From the NCBI RefSeq assembly GCF_005887095.1, contig NZ_PNCI01000037.1, positions 62,001-126,000 of the forward strand: a DNA stretch of 64,000 nt, written 5' to 3'. The translations under genes were made by a program, and so were the position numbers. The notes beneath the pieces are model-generated. The model had not been told where the DNA came from. It was given only the letters and a program-made list of their open reading frames with translations, and ran no database searches. Numbering within the stretch: position 1 is the first letter of the stretch; the number at the start of each line of letters is the position of its first letter. Positions 9,055 to 18,186 of this stretch are shown here, one piece after another. Source of the DNA: Pseudoalteromonas rubra. GTDB taxonomy: Bacteria > Pseudomonadota > Gammaproteobacteria > Enterobacterales > Alteromonadaceae.

Positions 9055-10570
9055 ACATTCCTACTGTCTGGGACGCCACTGGTACACGTCGCGAATGTTG
9101 CGCTTTTGTTCTCTTTAAATACAATTGCTCAGCCTTTTTGACTAACTTCTGAGCGTTTGCCACGCGAATGTCTTCAGGCACTCGCTGACCATTGGTAAGA
9201 TACCCTATTGGCAGACGATTTTGAATCGCTATGCTAATAATCTCACCTAAACTTAGACTTTCATCAAGTTTTGTAAAAATACAACCACTTAAATTGACTT
9301 TTTTGAAGTGGTTTACAGTCTCTTGCAGTACATGCATTTGCGCTGTTGCACTTAATACCAGGTAACTGCGAATGTCAACACGGCTGCTGCGCATCAAAGT
9401 GTTTAACTGTTCTGTTAAACGCAGGTCGCGCTGACTCATCCCTGCCGTGTCTATTAATATTAGACGCTTATTACGTAAATGATAAAGAACCTCTGCAAGT
9501 TCATTGGCATCTTTTACTTGTTTTACAGGACAGCCGATGATCCGACCATAGGTTGCCAATTGCTCATAAGCACCGATACGATAAGTATCTGTGGTGATCA
9601 ATGCCACATTGTCAGCACCATATTTTTGGGCACCCAGTGCTGCTAATTTTGCAACGGTTGTCGTTTTACCCACTCCCGTAGGCCCAACCATGGCGTACAC
9701 GCCACCTTGGCGCAATATATCGTTGTTGGTTGTATGCATCTGATTGACGACCATATTAAGTAGCGCATTCCATGCTTCTTTGCGAGAAACATCATCTGGA
9801 ATAAAACAGGCCATCTGCTCTGCCACCTCAGCACCAATCCCCATGCCTTTTAGGCGATCAACCAAACAAGCACGAGTTGGGTCTCGGCGTGCCATCTCTT
9901 GATTCATCAGACCTGACAATTGAAACTCAAGTAGCTGACGGATCGCGTTCATTTCATCGCGCATAGAAGACATTTCGTCATCGTTGGCTTTTTTCTGCGT
10001 CGCAGGCTCGTCACCAAACCCCTGCTCCAGATCATCACCAAACTCCCAGGACGTGCTCTCCTGGCGTGCGTCAAAACTATGACTTGGTGCTTCGTAGCGC
10101 GGCTCACGAGCTGCCTGAGGCATGGCCTTAGCTGGAGCTTCACTGCGTTGTTGAGACCCAAACATATCGTCAGTATTGATACCAGATTGAGAAAACATCG
10201 AAGCAAGCTCAGGCGACTTAGGACGAGGGGCTTGGCGCTCAAGTAAGGCTTCGAGACTATCTGCAACCTGTGCCTGCTTTTGCGGCTCGGCACGGCGAGG
10301 CTGAGGACGGACCATTCTGGCAGCTTGATTGTAGCCTTGCTGCGCACTTTGTTGAGACGCAGCCTGACGAGGAGCGGCTTGCATTGCTGGCTGTTGAGGC
10401 GCCGCCTGGGGCTGTGACGCAGGTGTGCGGTCGTTGTCGACTGCAGCAACGATCTCTACACCGTCAGCCAGCTTCTTGTTCGACATAATTACCGCATCCG
10501 CACCAAGCTCTTCTTTCACTTCTTTCAAAGCGGTACGCATATCTTTTGCAAAAAAACGTTTAATTTTCAT
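9047..10570 (-). CDS. flhF: Flagellar placement GTPase FlhF
   Basis: FlhF is an SRP-type GTPase that marks the cell pole for flagellum assembly. The 507-residue protein begins with the MKIKRFFAKDMRTAL motif of the B domain. A long Gln/Ala/Pro-rich linker (about 55-190), an N domain and a G domain follow, with the P-loop GPTGVGKTTT near residue 295 and DTAGMSQRD. The start is ATG 10570, with AGAAGGGG upstream. It lies 20 bases behind flhA and overlaps flhG. Confidence 0.96.
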   Translation of the reverse strand: MKIKRFFAKDMRTALKEVKEELGADAVIMSNKKLADGVEIVAAVDNDRTPASQPQAAPQQPAMQAAPRQAASQQSAQQGYNQAARMVRPQPRRAEPQKQAQVADSLEALLERQAPRPKSPELASMFSQSGINTDDMFGSQQRSEAPAKAMPQAAREPRYEAPSHSFDARQESTSWEFGDDLEQGFGDEPATQKKANDDEMSSMRDEMNAIRQLLEFQLSGLMNQEMARRDPTRACLVDRLKGMGIGAEVAEQMACFIPDDVSRKEAWNALLNMVVNQMHTTNNDILRQGGVYAMVGPTGVGKTTTVAKLAALGAQKYGADNVALITTDTYRIGAYEQLATYGRIIGCPVKQVKDANELAEVLYHLRNKRLILIDTAGMSQRDLRLTEQLNTLMRSSRVDIRSYLVLSATAQMHVLQETVNHFKKVNLSGCIFTKLDESLSLGEIISIAIQNRLPIGYLTNGQRVPEDIRVANAQKLVKKAEQLYLKRTKAQHSRRVPVASQTVGMYD

Positions 10571-10590
10571 GGTCAGCCCCTTCTAGTCCT

Positions 10591-12687
10591 CTACTGTCCA
10601 ACTGAGCTCACTATCTTAATTTGTCTTTCATCCGGCACTTCCTGATACGACATGACTCTGAGTCCCGGGATGGTGTGTTTTACAAATCGTGACAGCACAC
10701 TTCTCAACATACCTGAGGTTAATAAGATGGACGGCTCGCCGAGCATTTCTTGCGTTTGATGGGCTTCTCTTAATGAACCTTGAAGCCGCTCTGCAAGGCC
10801 TGGCTCTATGCCTGCCCCCTCATCACCTGCGTTCTGAAGTGATTTATGCAACATCTGTTCCAACTCGGGCGCCAATGTTATGACAGGGATTTCTTCAGCC
10901 CCGCCAACCGCGTCCTGAACGATGAGTCGGCGCAGTGAAATTCGCACCGCAGCCGTTAATACATCGGGGTCCTGACTGCGCGGCCCATACTCAACCAGAG
11001 TCTGAACGATGGAGCGCATATCACGAATTGCAACGCCTTCGTTTAACAGGTTTTGTAGCACTTTTACTACCGTGGTCAGAGGTAATACATCCGGCACCAG
11101 ACCCTCAACCAGGCGAGGGTGACTCTTGGCCAGCATATCCAGTAGGTTCTGAACTTCTTCATGACCCAACAGTAAGGATGCATTGTTGGTCAACAGCTGA
11201 CTAATATGTGTGGCAACCACCGTGGCGGCATCCACAACGGTATAACCCAGTGAATGAGCCTCGTCTTTCTGCTCTGGTTTGATCCACACAGCTTCCAGGC
11301 CGAAGGCCGGATCTTTAGTCGCAACGCCGTTAATTGGGCCAAAGACCTGGCCCGGGTTGATCGCGAGCTCATCACCATGCTTCAGTTCGCCATCTCCTGA
11401 GCCCACTCCCATCAGGGTAATACGGTAAGCGTTCGGGTCCAGCTCCAGGTTATCACGGATATGAACTGGTGGCACAAGGAAGCCAAGCTCCTGTGACAAC
11501 TTTTTACGTACCCCTTTGATGCGGTTTAACAGTTCACCACCCTGGGACTGATCAACCAAGGGGATGAGGCGGTAGCCTACTTCCAGGCCAATCACATCAA
11601 CTGGCTGTACGTCGTCCCAGCCAAGCTCTTTTTGTTCCTGCTGCTGAGAAGCAACAGCGCCGCCTTTCGATTCTTCAGCTTCCTGCTCTTGTGCTTTAAT
11701 TTTTTGTTGGTGTGAATAGTAAGCCAGATAACCAATGAGTGCGCCTAAACCCAGAAACGCAACATGAGGCATGCCGGGTACCAATCCCATGACAAACAGG
11801 ATCCCTGCTGCGATAGACAAGGATTTCTCGTTGCCCAGTTGCTGGGTCATTTGCTCGCCCATGTTGTGCGATTCGTTTTGACGAGTAACAACAATCGCGG
11901 TACCAATTGACAACAGTAACGAAGGAAGCTGAGCAACCAGACCATCACCTATCGTCAGCAAGGTGTACACCTCCATGGCTCTGCCAAAGCTCAGATCATG
12001 CTGTACCATACCCACAAACAGGCCACCAATGATGTTAATCGCCAGGATCACAATCCCCGCTATCGCATCGCCTTTTACGAATTTACTGGCACCATCCATT
12101 GACCCGTAAAAGTCAGCTTCACGGGTGACTTCTTCACGTCTTGCTCTGGCTTCGTCTGCCGAAATGAAACCGGCATTCAAGTCCGCGTCAATTGCCATTT
12201 GTTTACCGGGCATCGCGTCCAGGGTAAAACGGGCTGATACTTCGGAGATGCGGCCGGCACCTTTGGTAATAACCACAAAGTTGATGATGATGAGGATCAG
12301 GAAGACCACCAGACCAACCGCGTAGTTACCACCAATTACAACGGAACCAAACGCTTCGATCACTTTACCGGCTGCGTCTCCGCCGTTATGACCTTCCAGC
12401 AGCACCACCCGGGTACTGGCAACGTTAAGTGCCAATCGCAAGATTGTCGCGATCAGCAATACTGAGGGAAACATGCCAAATTCAAGCGGCTTCATGGTGT
12501 AAACTGTCACTAGCAGTACAACCAATGCCAGGGCGATATTGAATGAGAACAAGATATCAAGCAGGAAAGGAGGCATAGGTAATACCACCATGCCCAATGC
12601 CGCCAGTACCAGCACTGGAGTACCGACGCCTTTGGCGTACTCTTTTTTATCTCGATTAATCTGCTGTAAAACCGCTTTAAAATCCAT
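10591..12687 (-). CDS. flhA: Flagellar export gate protein FlhA
   Basis: The 698-residue protein has a hydrophobic N-terminal half with about eight membrane segments and the conserved FHIPEP-family cytoplasmic loop near residues 140-210 (GRISEVSARFTLDAMPGKQMAID). The cytoplasmic C-terminal half docks chaperone-substrate complexes. It forms the export ring of the flagellar type III apparatus in the inner membrane. The length is typical. The 60-base gap to flhB holds a candidate sigma-54 promoter, so flhA-flhF-flhG-fliA may be a separate transcript. Confidence 0.97.
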   Translation of the reverse strand: MDFKAVLQQINRDKKEYAKGVGTPVLVLAALGMVVLPMPPFLLDILFSFNIALALVVLLVTVYTMKPLEFGMFPSVLLIATILRLALNVASTRVVLLEGHNGGDAAGKVIEAFGSVVIGGNYAVGLVVFLILIIINFVVITKGAGRISEVSARFTLDAMPGKQMAIDADLNAGFISADEARARREEVTREADFYGSMDGASKFVKGDAIAGIVILAINIIGGLFVGMVQHDLSFGRAMEVYTLLTIGDGLVAQLPSLLLSIGTAIVVTRQNESHNMGEQMTQQLGNEKSLSIAAGILFVMGLVPGMPHVAFLGLGALIGYLAYYSHQQKIKAQEQEAEESKGGAVASQQQEQKELGWDDVQPVDVIGLEVGYRLIPLVDQSQGGELLNRIKGVRKKLSQELGFLVPPVHIRDNLELDPNAYRITLMGVGSGDGELKHGDELAINPGQVFGPINGVATKDPAFGLEAVWIKPEQKDEAHSLGYTVVDAATVVATHISQLLTNNASLLLGHEEVQNLLDMLAKSHPRLVEGLVPDVLPLTTVVKVLQNLLNEGVAIRDMRSIVQTLVEYGPRSQDPDVLTAAVRISLRRLIVQDAVGGAEEIPVITLAPELEQMLHKSLQNAGDEGAGIEPGLAERLQGSLREAHQTQEMLGEPSILLTSGMLRSVLSRFVKHTIPGLRVMSYQEVPDERQIKIVSSVGQ

Positions 12688-12725
12688 AACTTACAAACCA
12701 CAAATTATTGACGCAGTTACATTAA

Positions 12726-12741
12726 AGCAAGTTTAATACCA
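12726..12741 (-). promoter_or_regulatory. Candidate sigma-54 promoter of flhA
   Basis: On the minus strand the site reads TGGTATTAAACTTGCT. The -24 GG and -12 GC are correctly spaced and TTGCT is perfect, but three -24 positions deviate from TGGCACG. It sits between the flhB stop and the flhA start and would give a leader of about 27 bases. In Vibrio this gene block is sigma-54/FlrC dependent, which fits. Confidence 0.5.
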
Positions 12742-12747
12742 ATTAGC

Positions 12748-13878
12748 TTAGTGTTTTAGTTCATCTGGAATGGGAAGGTCTTTTTTCAGAGCTACAGGCC
12801 GCTTGCCCCGCCCTTTGTTGAACTTTTTCAACTGGAATACGTAAGCCAGTACCTGTGCAACAGCAGTGAAGAGTTGCTGTGGAATTTGGTCACCTACTTC
12901 AGTCGTATGATACAGGGATCGCGTTAATACGGGTGACTCGACAATCGGGACTTCATTACCTTTGGCAATTTTACGGATCTGCATGGCCAGTTCATCAACG
13001 CCTTTTGCTATGACCATAGGTGCCCCTGCTTTTTCAGTGTCATACTTGAGCGCCACAGAATAGTGGGTCGGGTTGGTAACAACCACATCCGCATCAGGCA
13101 CTTCCTGCATCATACGTCGCTGCGACATCTCCCGTTGTGTGCGCCGAATACGCGCTTTGATCTGGGGGTCACCTTCCGAGTTCTTGTACTCGTCTTTTAC
13201 TTCTTGCAGCGTCATCTTGAGTTGTTTGTGATGATTATAGCTCTGATAGGGTGCGTCAATGGCTGAAATAATGATCATAGTGCAGCTCAGTGCGAGAAAC
13301 ATCCAGGCCAATATTTCCAGCGAGTGCAGAATGCTGCCAGGGATTTGCTCGATACTCAGGTGCAATATCTCATAGAAGAACACCTTAATCAGCAAAATTG
13401 CAAACCCGGCCACCAGCACAAATTTGAGGATCGATTTGACCAGCTCTACAGCCGCCTGAGGCCCAAACATACGTTTAATGCCTTTTATTGGTGACATTTT
13501 ACTCGCTTTAGGGGCTGCGGCTTCCCAGCTAAAATTAAAACCACCTAACAAAGTATTACCAATGATCCCGGCAACCATGATGATCAAAACGAACATGCTG
13601 AGTGGAAAAACGATCTCGGAAAATGCATCACCCCAGACAGAAAACATTTTGGTGGTGTCATAGGTTTCATTGCGATTTAGCGTAAACATGCGACCCATCA
13701 AATTATAAAGCCCCTTCGCAATGTCCGCGCCATACAGCAATAATGCCACAGCTGAGAATATGAGCACGAACGTCGTACCCAGCTCTTTTGAACGCGCAAC
13801 CTGCCCTTTTTTTTTCGAGTCAGCTATCTTTTTGTCTGTGGGTTCTTCTGTGCGTTCCTGACCAGAATCTTCTGCCAT
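12748..13878 (-). CDS. flhB: Flagellar export switch protein FlhB
   Basis: The 376-residue inner-membrane protein has four membrane segments in its first 210 residues and a cytoplasmic domain with the self-cleaving NPTH at residues 269-272, the same numbering as Salmonella FlhB. Cleavage there switches export from rod/hook to filament substrates. The N-terminus (SGQERTEEPTDKKI) is typical. An extra basic C-terminal tail (about 350-376) follows the family core. It lies 21 bases downstream of fliR. Confidence 0.97.
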   Translation of the reverse strand: MAEDSGQERTEEPTDKKIADSKKKGQVARSKELGTTFVLIFSAVALLLYGADIAKGLYNLMGRMFTLNRNETYDTTKMFSVWGDAFSEIVFPLSMFVLIIMVAGIIGNTLLGGFNFSWEAAAPKASKMSPIKGIKRMFGPQAAVELVKSILKFVLVAGFAILLIKVFFYEILHLSIEQIPGSILHSLEILAWMFLALSCTMIIISAIDAPYQSYNHHKQLKMTLQEVKDEYKNSEGDPQIKARIRRTQREMSQRRMMQEVPDADVVVTNPTHYSVALKYDTEKAGAPMVIAKGVDELAMQIRKIAKGNEVPIVESPVLTRSLYHTTEVGDQIPQQLFTAVAQVLAYVFQLKKFNKGRGKRPVALKKDLPIPDELKH

Positions 13879-13899
13879 CGTTTTGCTCCCGGTACCCGA

Positions 13900-14679
13900 T
13901 TACACCGTGCAACCAATCAGGTTACACATCAGCTCTGTCATTTTCAGCCACTGGAACTCGTACTGAATAATAAAATTACCCATCGTCATCCAGATAATCA
14001 ACAAGCCTGCCACCATAGTAAATGCAAACCCAACAGAGAAAATATTCATCTGCGGCGCAGCCCGGGTCATTATGCCAAATGACAGATTAATCAGCAGCAT
14101 GGCCGTTAGAGGTGCCAAAGACAGCGCAAGCGCTGTCGCAAACAGCCAGCTCCCCCAGGTCACTATCAGCCAGTAATTATCGACCACCCACCAACTGCCA
14201 TCGATAGGCCAAGTCTGAAAGCTATAGACCACCATTTTGATCATCATCAGATGGCCATTGAACACAAAAAACAATAACGTCGCCAGGATCAGATAAAACT
14301 GGCCAACAGCAGGCACACTCAGACCATTGGCGGGGTCGACCACTGACGCAAAGCCTAACCCGGTTTGCATTGCCAGGATCTGACCCGCAACAATAAAGGT
14401 ATTTAGCAACAATACAGAGGCGAAGCCAATGGCAACTCCGACAATGATTTCATGTGTCACAACCAAAACCATGGCGAAGGAAAATAAGTCAGTAAACTGA
14501 GTCTGGGGGATGGCAGGCACAACCGCCACAGTGACCACGATCGACAGAGCAAGTTTCACCCGGGTTGGCACACTTTGGGCACCCAAACCAGCCATAATCA
14601 TGATCATAGAGCTGATCCGGACAAACGGCAACATGTAGTCGCTCAGCCACTGTATAATGATTGCTAAGGGGTACTCCAT
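13900..14679 (-). CDS. fliR: Flagellar export protein FliR
   Basis: FliR is an inner-membrane component of the export gate, forming with FliP and FliQ the helical entry channel. The start is taken as ATG 14679: an AGGG site lies 7 bases upstream, and the TTG at 14694 would leave no ribosome site. The 259-residue product is strongly hydrophobic with about six membrane segments. The fliQ stop is 4 bases before this start, so translation is probably coupled. Confidence 0.94.
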   Translation of the reverse strand: MEYPLAIIIQWLSDYMLPFVRISSMIMIMAGLGAQSVPTRVKLALSIVVTVAVVPAIPQTQFTDLFSFAMVLVVTHEIIVGVAIGFASVLLLNTFIVAGQILAMQTGLGFASVVDPANGLSVPAVGQFYLILATLLFFVFNGHLMMIKMVVYSFQTWPIDGSWWVVDNYWLIVTWGSWLFATALALSLAPLTAMLLINLSFGIMTRAAPQMNIFSVGFAFTMVAGLLIIWMTMGNFIIQYEFQWLKMTELMCNLIGCTV

Positions 14680-14683
14680 AGTA

Positions 14684-14953
14684 CTACCCTGCAATTTCAG
14701 GAATTTGCAGTACCAACTGGTTGAAGAAGTCCATCAGCACCTGCACCATCCAGTGGCCACCGAAAATCAGTGCCAAAATGGTGATGATGAGCCTGGGCAA
14801 AAAGCTCAGCGTTTGTTCGTTAATCGATGTTGCAGCCTGGAAAACCGCAACCACCAAACCTATCATCAGACCGGGTAGTACAATTGCGGTTACTAATTTG
14901 ATAACAATAAAAAGCGAGTCACTGAGAATGTCGACAAAAACTTCTGGTTCCAT
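14684..14953 (-). CDS. fliQ: Flagellar export protein FliQ
   Basis: The 89-residue protein has two membrane segments (about 14-40 and 50-75) and the family motif around GLMIGLVVAVFQAATSINEQT. It belongs to the FliPQR export gate. The length is usual for the family. It starts 1 base after fliP and ends just before fliR. Confidence 0.95.
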   Translation of the reverse strand: MEPEVFVDILSDSLFIVIKLVTAIVLPGLMIGLVVAVFQAATSINEQTLSFLPRLIITILALIFGGHWMVQVLMDFFNQLVLQIPEIAG

Positions 14954-14954
14954 G

Positions 14955-15695
14955 TCACACTCCTAAACCAAAACTTCGCGCCAGCGTGCCCATTATCAAA
15001 GACCAACCATCAACCAACACAAACAGCATGATCTTAAAAGGTAAAGCCACAATCATCGGAGAGAGCATCATCATACCCATGGCCATCAAGACACTGGCTA
15101 CCACCAGATCTACTATCAGGAAAGGGATAAAAAACATAAAGCCAATGATAAAAGCGGTCTGCAGTTCACTGGTCACAAACGCCGGAATAATGACCACAAA
15201 CGGCGTGTCTTCCGGGCTATCCAGTTTATCGTAACCCGCTATCTTAGCGAATGTTTCCAGGTCCTTTATACGGGTCTGGGAAAGCATAAATGCTTTGATC
15301 GGCTCCTTGGCTTGCTGCAATGCCTGTATCGACGTCAATTCTTCGTTCAAATAAGGTTGCACTGCGCGGTCATTAATTTGATTGAATATTGGCGCCATAA
15401 TAAAGAAGGTCAAAAACAGCGACATACCCACCAATACCTGATTTGACGGCGATTGCTGCAAGCCAATGGCCTGACGTAAGATAGCCAATACCACAATGAT
15501 ACGTGTAAACGAGGTCATCATAATCACAGCAGCAGGGATAAAGCTCAGTGCCGTCATGATAGCCAAGACTTGCAGGGTTACGGAGTATTCCTGAGAGCCA
15601 TCCGGATTAGTGGTTACGCTCAAAGCCTCGATACCATCAGCGAAGGCATTTGATGCAAAGAAGAATACACTGATGAGGAGGAGAATTCGGATCAT
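14955..15695 (-). CDS. fliP: Flagellar export protein FliP
   Basis: The 246-residue protein begins with a cleavable-looking signal peptide (about residues 1-19, ending ASNAFA), as is usual for FliP. Four membrane segments follow, with the conserved blocks MTSFTRIIVVLAILRQA and FLIVDLVVASVLMAMGMMM. It is the major subunit of the export gate pore. It lies 4 bases downstream of fliO and 1 base upstream of fliQ. Confidence 0.97.
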   Translation of the reverse strand: MIRILLLISVFFFASNAFADGIEALSVTTNPDGSQEYSVTLQVLAIMTALSFIPAAVIMMTSFTRIIVVLAILRQAIGLQQSPSNQVLVGMSLFLTFFIMAPIFNQINDRAVQPYLNEELTSIQALQQAKEPIKAFMLSQTRIKDLETFAKIAGYDKLDSPEDTPFVVIIPAFVTSELQTAFIIGFMFFIPFLIVDLVVASVLMAMGMMMLSPMIVALPFKIMLFVLVDGWSLIMGTLARSFGLGV

Positions 15696-15699
15696 ACGT

Positions 15700-16071
15700 T
15701 CATTTCTTATTGTTATTTGCGCCAGACATTAAGCGACTGAGTTCTTTTGCAAAAGGCGCTGAGGGTGTCACCTCTAGCGGCGACTCTAACTGATATAAAT
15801 AATTGATACTGTGTGGCGTGACACCAAGCAAGTGTTGCTTGTCGTCTATTTCTATCACCAGCAGGCGCTCCTTACTGCCTAGCGGTAAGCTTCGTATCAC
15901 TTTAAAATCCTGGCTGTTGCCCAGGTTTGGATTGAAGCGCTTTACCAGCAATGCCAAGCCAATAATGGCCAACACCACAAAAGCCAAAGACAGGCCAACC
16001 GACAATAGCTCACTGCTGAGCCCGCTTGGTGGCTGCGCTGCAGCCACACTGGAGAACATTAAAGCACTCAT
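15700..16071 (-). CDS. fliO: Flagellar export assembly factor FliO
   Basis: The 123-residue protein has one strong membrane segment (about residues 22-44) and a small cytoplasmic domain with the FliO pattern RSLPLGSKERLLVIEI and the following HLLGVTP. FliO helps assemble FliP. The start is uncertain: the frame is open upstream of ATG 16071, no good ribosome site is visible, and ATG 16059 is also possible. It lies between fliN and fliP, in the standard order. Confidence 0.9.
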   Translation of the reverse strand: MSALMFSSVAAAQPPSGLSSELLSVGLSLAFVVLAIIGLALLVKRFNPNLGNSQDFKVIRSLPLGSKERLLVIEIDDKQHLLGVTPHSINYLYQLESPLEVTPSAPFAKELSRLMSGANNNKK

Positions 16072-16082
16072 TACCCAGGCTG

Positions 16083-16484
16083 CTAGCGAAGCTTCTTAAT
16101 GCGTTCGACCTGGCTGATCACGTCAGTCAGGCGAATACCAAACTTATCGTTTACAACAACCACTTCGCCGTGCGCAATCAAAGTGCCGTTGACCAATACA
16201 TCCAGAGGTTCACCGGCAACCCGATCCAGTTCAACAACGGATCCCTGATTTAACTGGAGTAAATTACGAATATTGATTTTAGAGCGTCCCACTTCCATAG
16301 AAATGGTGACCGGGATATCTAAAATCGTATCGAGTTTGCGCTTTTCATCTGCACTCAGATTAGCGCCGCTGTCCTGCAACTCTTCCAGTTCCGCAACTTC
16401 GGCTTCAGCACCATCCTGGTCAGCTTCCTCGGCCTCTGCAAGTGCAGCCGCCCATTCGTCCATTGTATCTTGATCATCGCTCAT
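16083..16484 (-). CDS. fliN: Flagellar motor switch protein FliN
   Basis: The 133-residue protein has an acidic N-terminal arm (about 1-50) and a C-terminal SpoA domain (about 55-130) with LDIPVTISMEVGRSKINIRNLL and LNQGSVVELDR. It forms the lower C-ring with FliM, where it binds FliH and helps transmit CheY-P signals. It follows fliM by 29 bases. The length is typical. Confidence 0.96.
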   Translation of the reverse strand: MSDDQDTMDEWAAALAEAEEADQDGAEAEVAELEELQDSGANLSADEKRKLDTILDIPVTISMEVGRSKINIRNLLQLNQGSVVELDRVAGEPLDVLVNGTLIAHGEVVVVNDKFGIRLTDVISQVERIKKLR

Positions 16485-16513
16485 GCACTGACTACCTTAA
16501 ATTAACTTCTTCA

Positions 16514-17608
16514 TCACCAATCTAAATCCACACCTTCAGACAGGTGCAGATCTTCTTCTAATTCTGCCAACTCGGCATCCGAATCCAGCTTCTTGCCGCC
16601 CTTTGTAAAGACGTGAAGCTCAGACTTAACAGACTCAGGGCGTTTAATCTTCTCACTGATCTGCAGTGCCACATTATCACGGGAACGTCCCATTTTTGCC
16701 CGGAAAGTCGGCAGCTCTTCCACAAACACAGTAATATGCTCAGGCATTTCAACGGGGATAATATCTCCCGCTTTCAACTGCATGATCTGCTCCAAAGACA
16801 GATCTACCTCAAGTAACTGCGTAGACAGTTCAACTTCGACGTCCATAATTTCGTCGCGCAACGCCTTACTCCAACGCAGATCCGTATCTTCCGTATCTGA
16901 CTGGACACCTGCATCGAGTAACTCCCGGATAGGTTCAAGCATTGAATAAGGTAAGGAGATATGGAAGTCGCCTCCCCCGCCGTCTAGCTCGATATGGAAT
17001 GAGCTGATCACCACCACCTCGGTAGGTGACACTATGTTGGCCATCGCGGGGTTCACTTCCGAATCCAGATACTCAAACGAGACATCCATAACCGGTGCCC
17101 AGGCTTCTTTGTAATCTTCAAAGATTATCTTGAGCAGCATCTGAACTATCCGCCGCTCTGTCGGCGTAAACTCTCGTCCTTCAATTTTTGCATGATAGCG
17201 CCCATCACCTCCGAAGAAGTTATCTACCAGTATAAATACCAGTCGGGCTTCCATAGTGATCAATCCGGTCCCCTTGAGAGGACGAAATCGCACCATGTTC
17301 AGGCTGGTGGGGACAAACAGAGTATGGATGTACTCGCCAAACTTGAGCATTTGCACACCGTTGATGGATACTTCTGCGGTACGGCGCATCATATTAAACA
17401 AGCTGATCCGCATGTGACGAGCAAATCGTTCATTAACAATTTCGAGGGTCGGCATGCGACCCCGAACGATTCGGTCCTGCGACGAAAAGTCGTATTGTAA
17501 GGCGTTACTCGTCCCGCCATCATCACTATCGGGGACTTCTTCTTCTTCGACTTCATCAACACCGTGTAATAAGGCATCGATTTCGTCTTGTGATAATAAG
17601 TCGCTCAC
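16514..17608 (-). CDS. fliM: Flagellar motor switch protein FliM
   Basis: The 364-residue protein begins with the CheY-P-binding peptide LLSQDEIDALL (residues 4-14). A CheC-like middle domain (about 45-230) and a C-terminal SpoA domain (about 260-330) follow. The conserved GRMPTLEIVNERFARH block is present. It forms the C-ring with FliG and FliN. It lies 9 bases behind fliL. Confidence 0.97.
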   Translation of the reverse strand: MSDLLSQDEIDALLHGVDEVEEEEVPDSDDGGTSNALQYDFSSQDRIVRGRMPTLEIVNERFARHMRISLFNMMRRTAEVSINGVQMLKFGEYIHTLFVPTSLNMVRFRPLKGTGLITMEARLVFILVDNFFGGDGRYHAKIEGREFTPTERRIVQMLLKIIFEDYKEAWAPVMDVSFEYLDSEVNPAMANIVSPTEVVVISSFHIELDGGGGDFHISLPYSMLEPIRELLDAGVQSDTEDTDLRWSKALRDEIMDVEVELSTQLLEVDLSLEQIMQLKAGDIIPVEMPEHITVFVEELPTFRAKMGRSRDNVALQISEKIKRPESVKSELHVFTKGGKKLDSDAELAELEEDLHLSEGVDLDW

Positions 17609-17617
17609 TGACTCTTC

Positions 17618-18142
17618 CTACTGCATTACAAAACCGGTAAATAATACGCGTTCAACCACTTTGCTACCTTCCACACTCTCCATTGCGGCCTGAACCTTGT
17701 CTAATGCACTCAGTCGCAGCGTTTCTTTGCCTGCACTGGTACTCAGTTCATCGGCTGTTGTGGTAGAAAACACACTCAGCAAGGTCCCCTCAATCAGAGG
17801 AATATGCTTTTTAGCTATCTCTTCATTGACGTCACCACGTACAAGAAGTTGTACCTTAATTTGTACAATGCGGTCCCGGCTTGCGCCAGGTACGTTAAAT
17901 ACAAAAGGACGAGGCATAGCAACATACAATGCACTGCCTGTCTGTGCCGCATTTTGTTCGGTGGCCTGCACCTGTTGCTCAGTCGTTTCTTCGGCCAGCG
18001 ATTCGGGGGCGTCATCTGACCCTGCAAATAAAAAGTAGCCTGCAACTGCGGCCAAGACAACAACCACAGCGGCAATGATGATGATTAATTTCTTCTTCGA
18101 GCCACCCGTCTCTTCTATTTCTAAATCGCTTTCTTCTGCCAT
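17618..18142 (-). CDS. fliL: Flagellar basal-body protein FliL
   Basis: The 174-residue protein has a short cytoplasmic head, a single membrane segment (about residues 18-41) and a periplasmic domain (about 75-174) with the FVFNVPG and RVLFTGFVMQ motifs of FliL. FliL surrounds stator units and supports torque. An acidic Glu/Gln-rich linker separates membrane and domain. It follows fliK by 44 bases that hold no clear promoter. Confidence 0.95.
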   Translation of the reverse strand: MAEESDLEIEETGGSKKKLIIIIAAVVVVLAAVAGYFLFAGSDDAPESLAEETTEQQVQATEQNAAQTGSALYVAMPRPFVFNVPGASRDRIVQIKVQLLVRGDVNEEIAKKHIPLIEGTLLSVFSTTTADELSTSAGKETLRLSALDKVQAAMESVEGSKVVERVLFTGFVMQ

Positions 18143-18186
18143 ATTCGCGCTTCTTTAAATCACACTTACCTTAATCATAGCAGCTG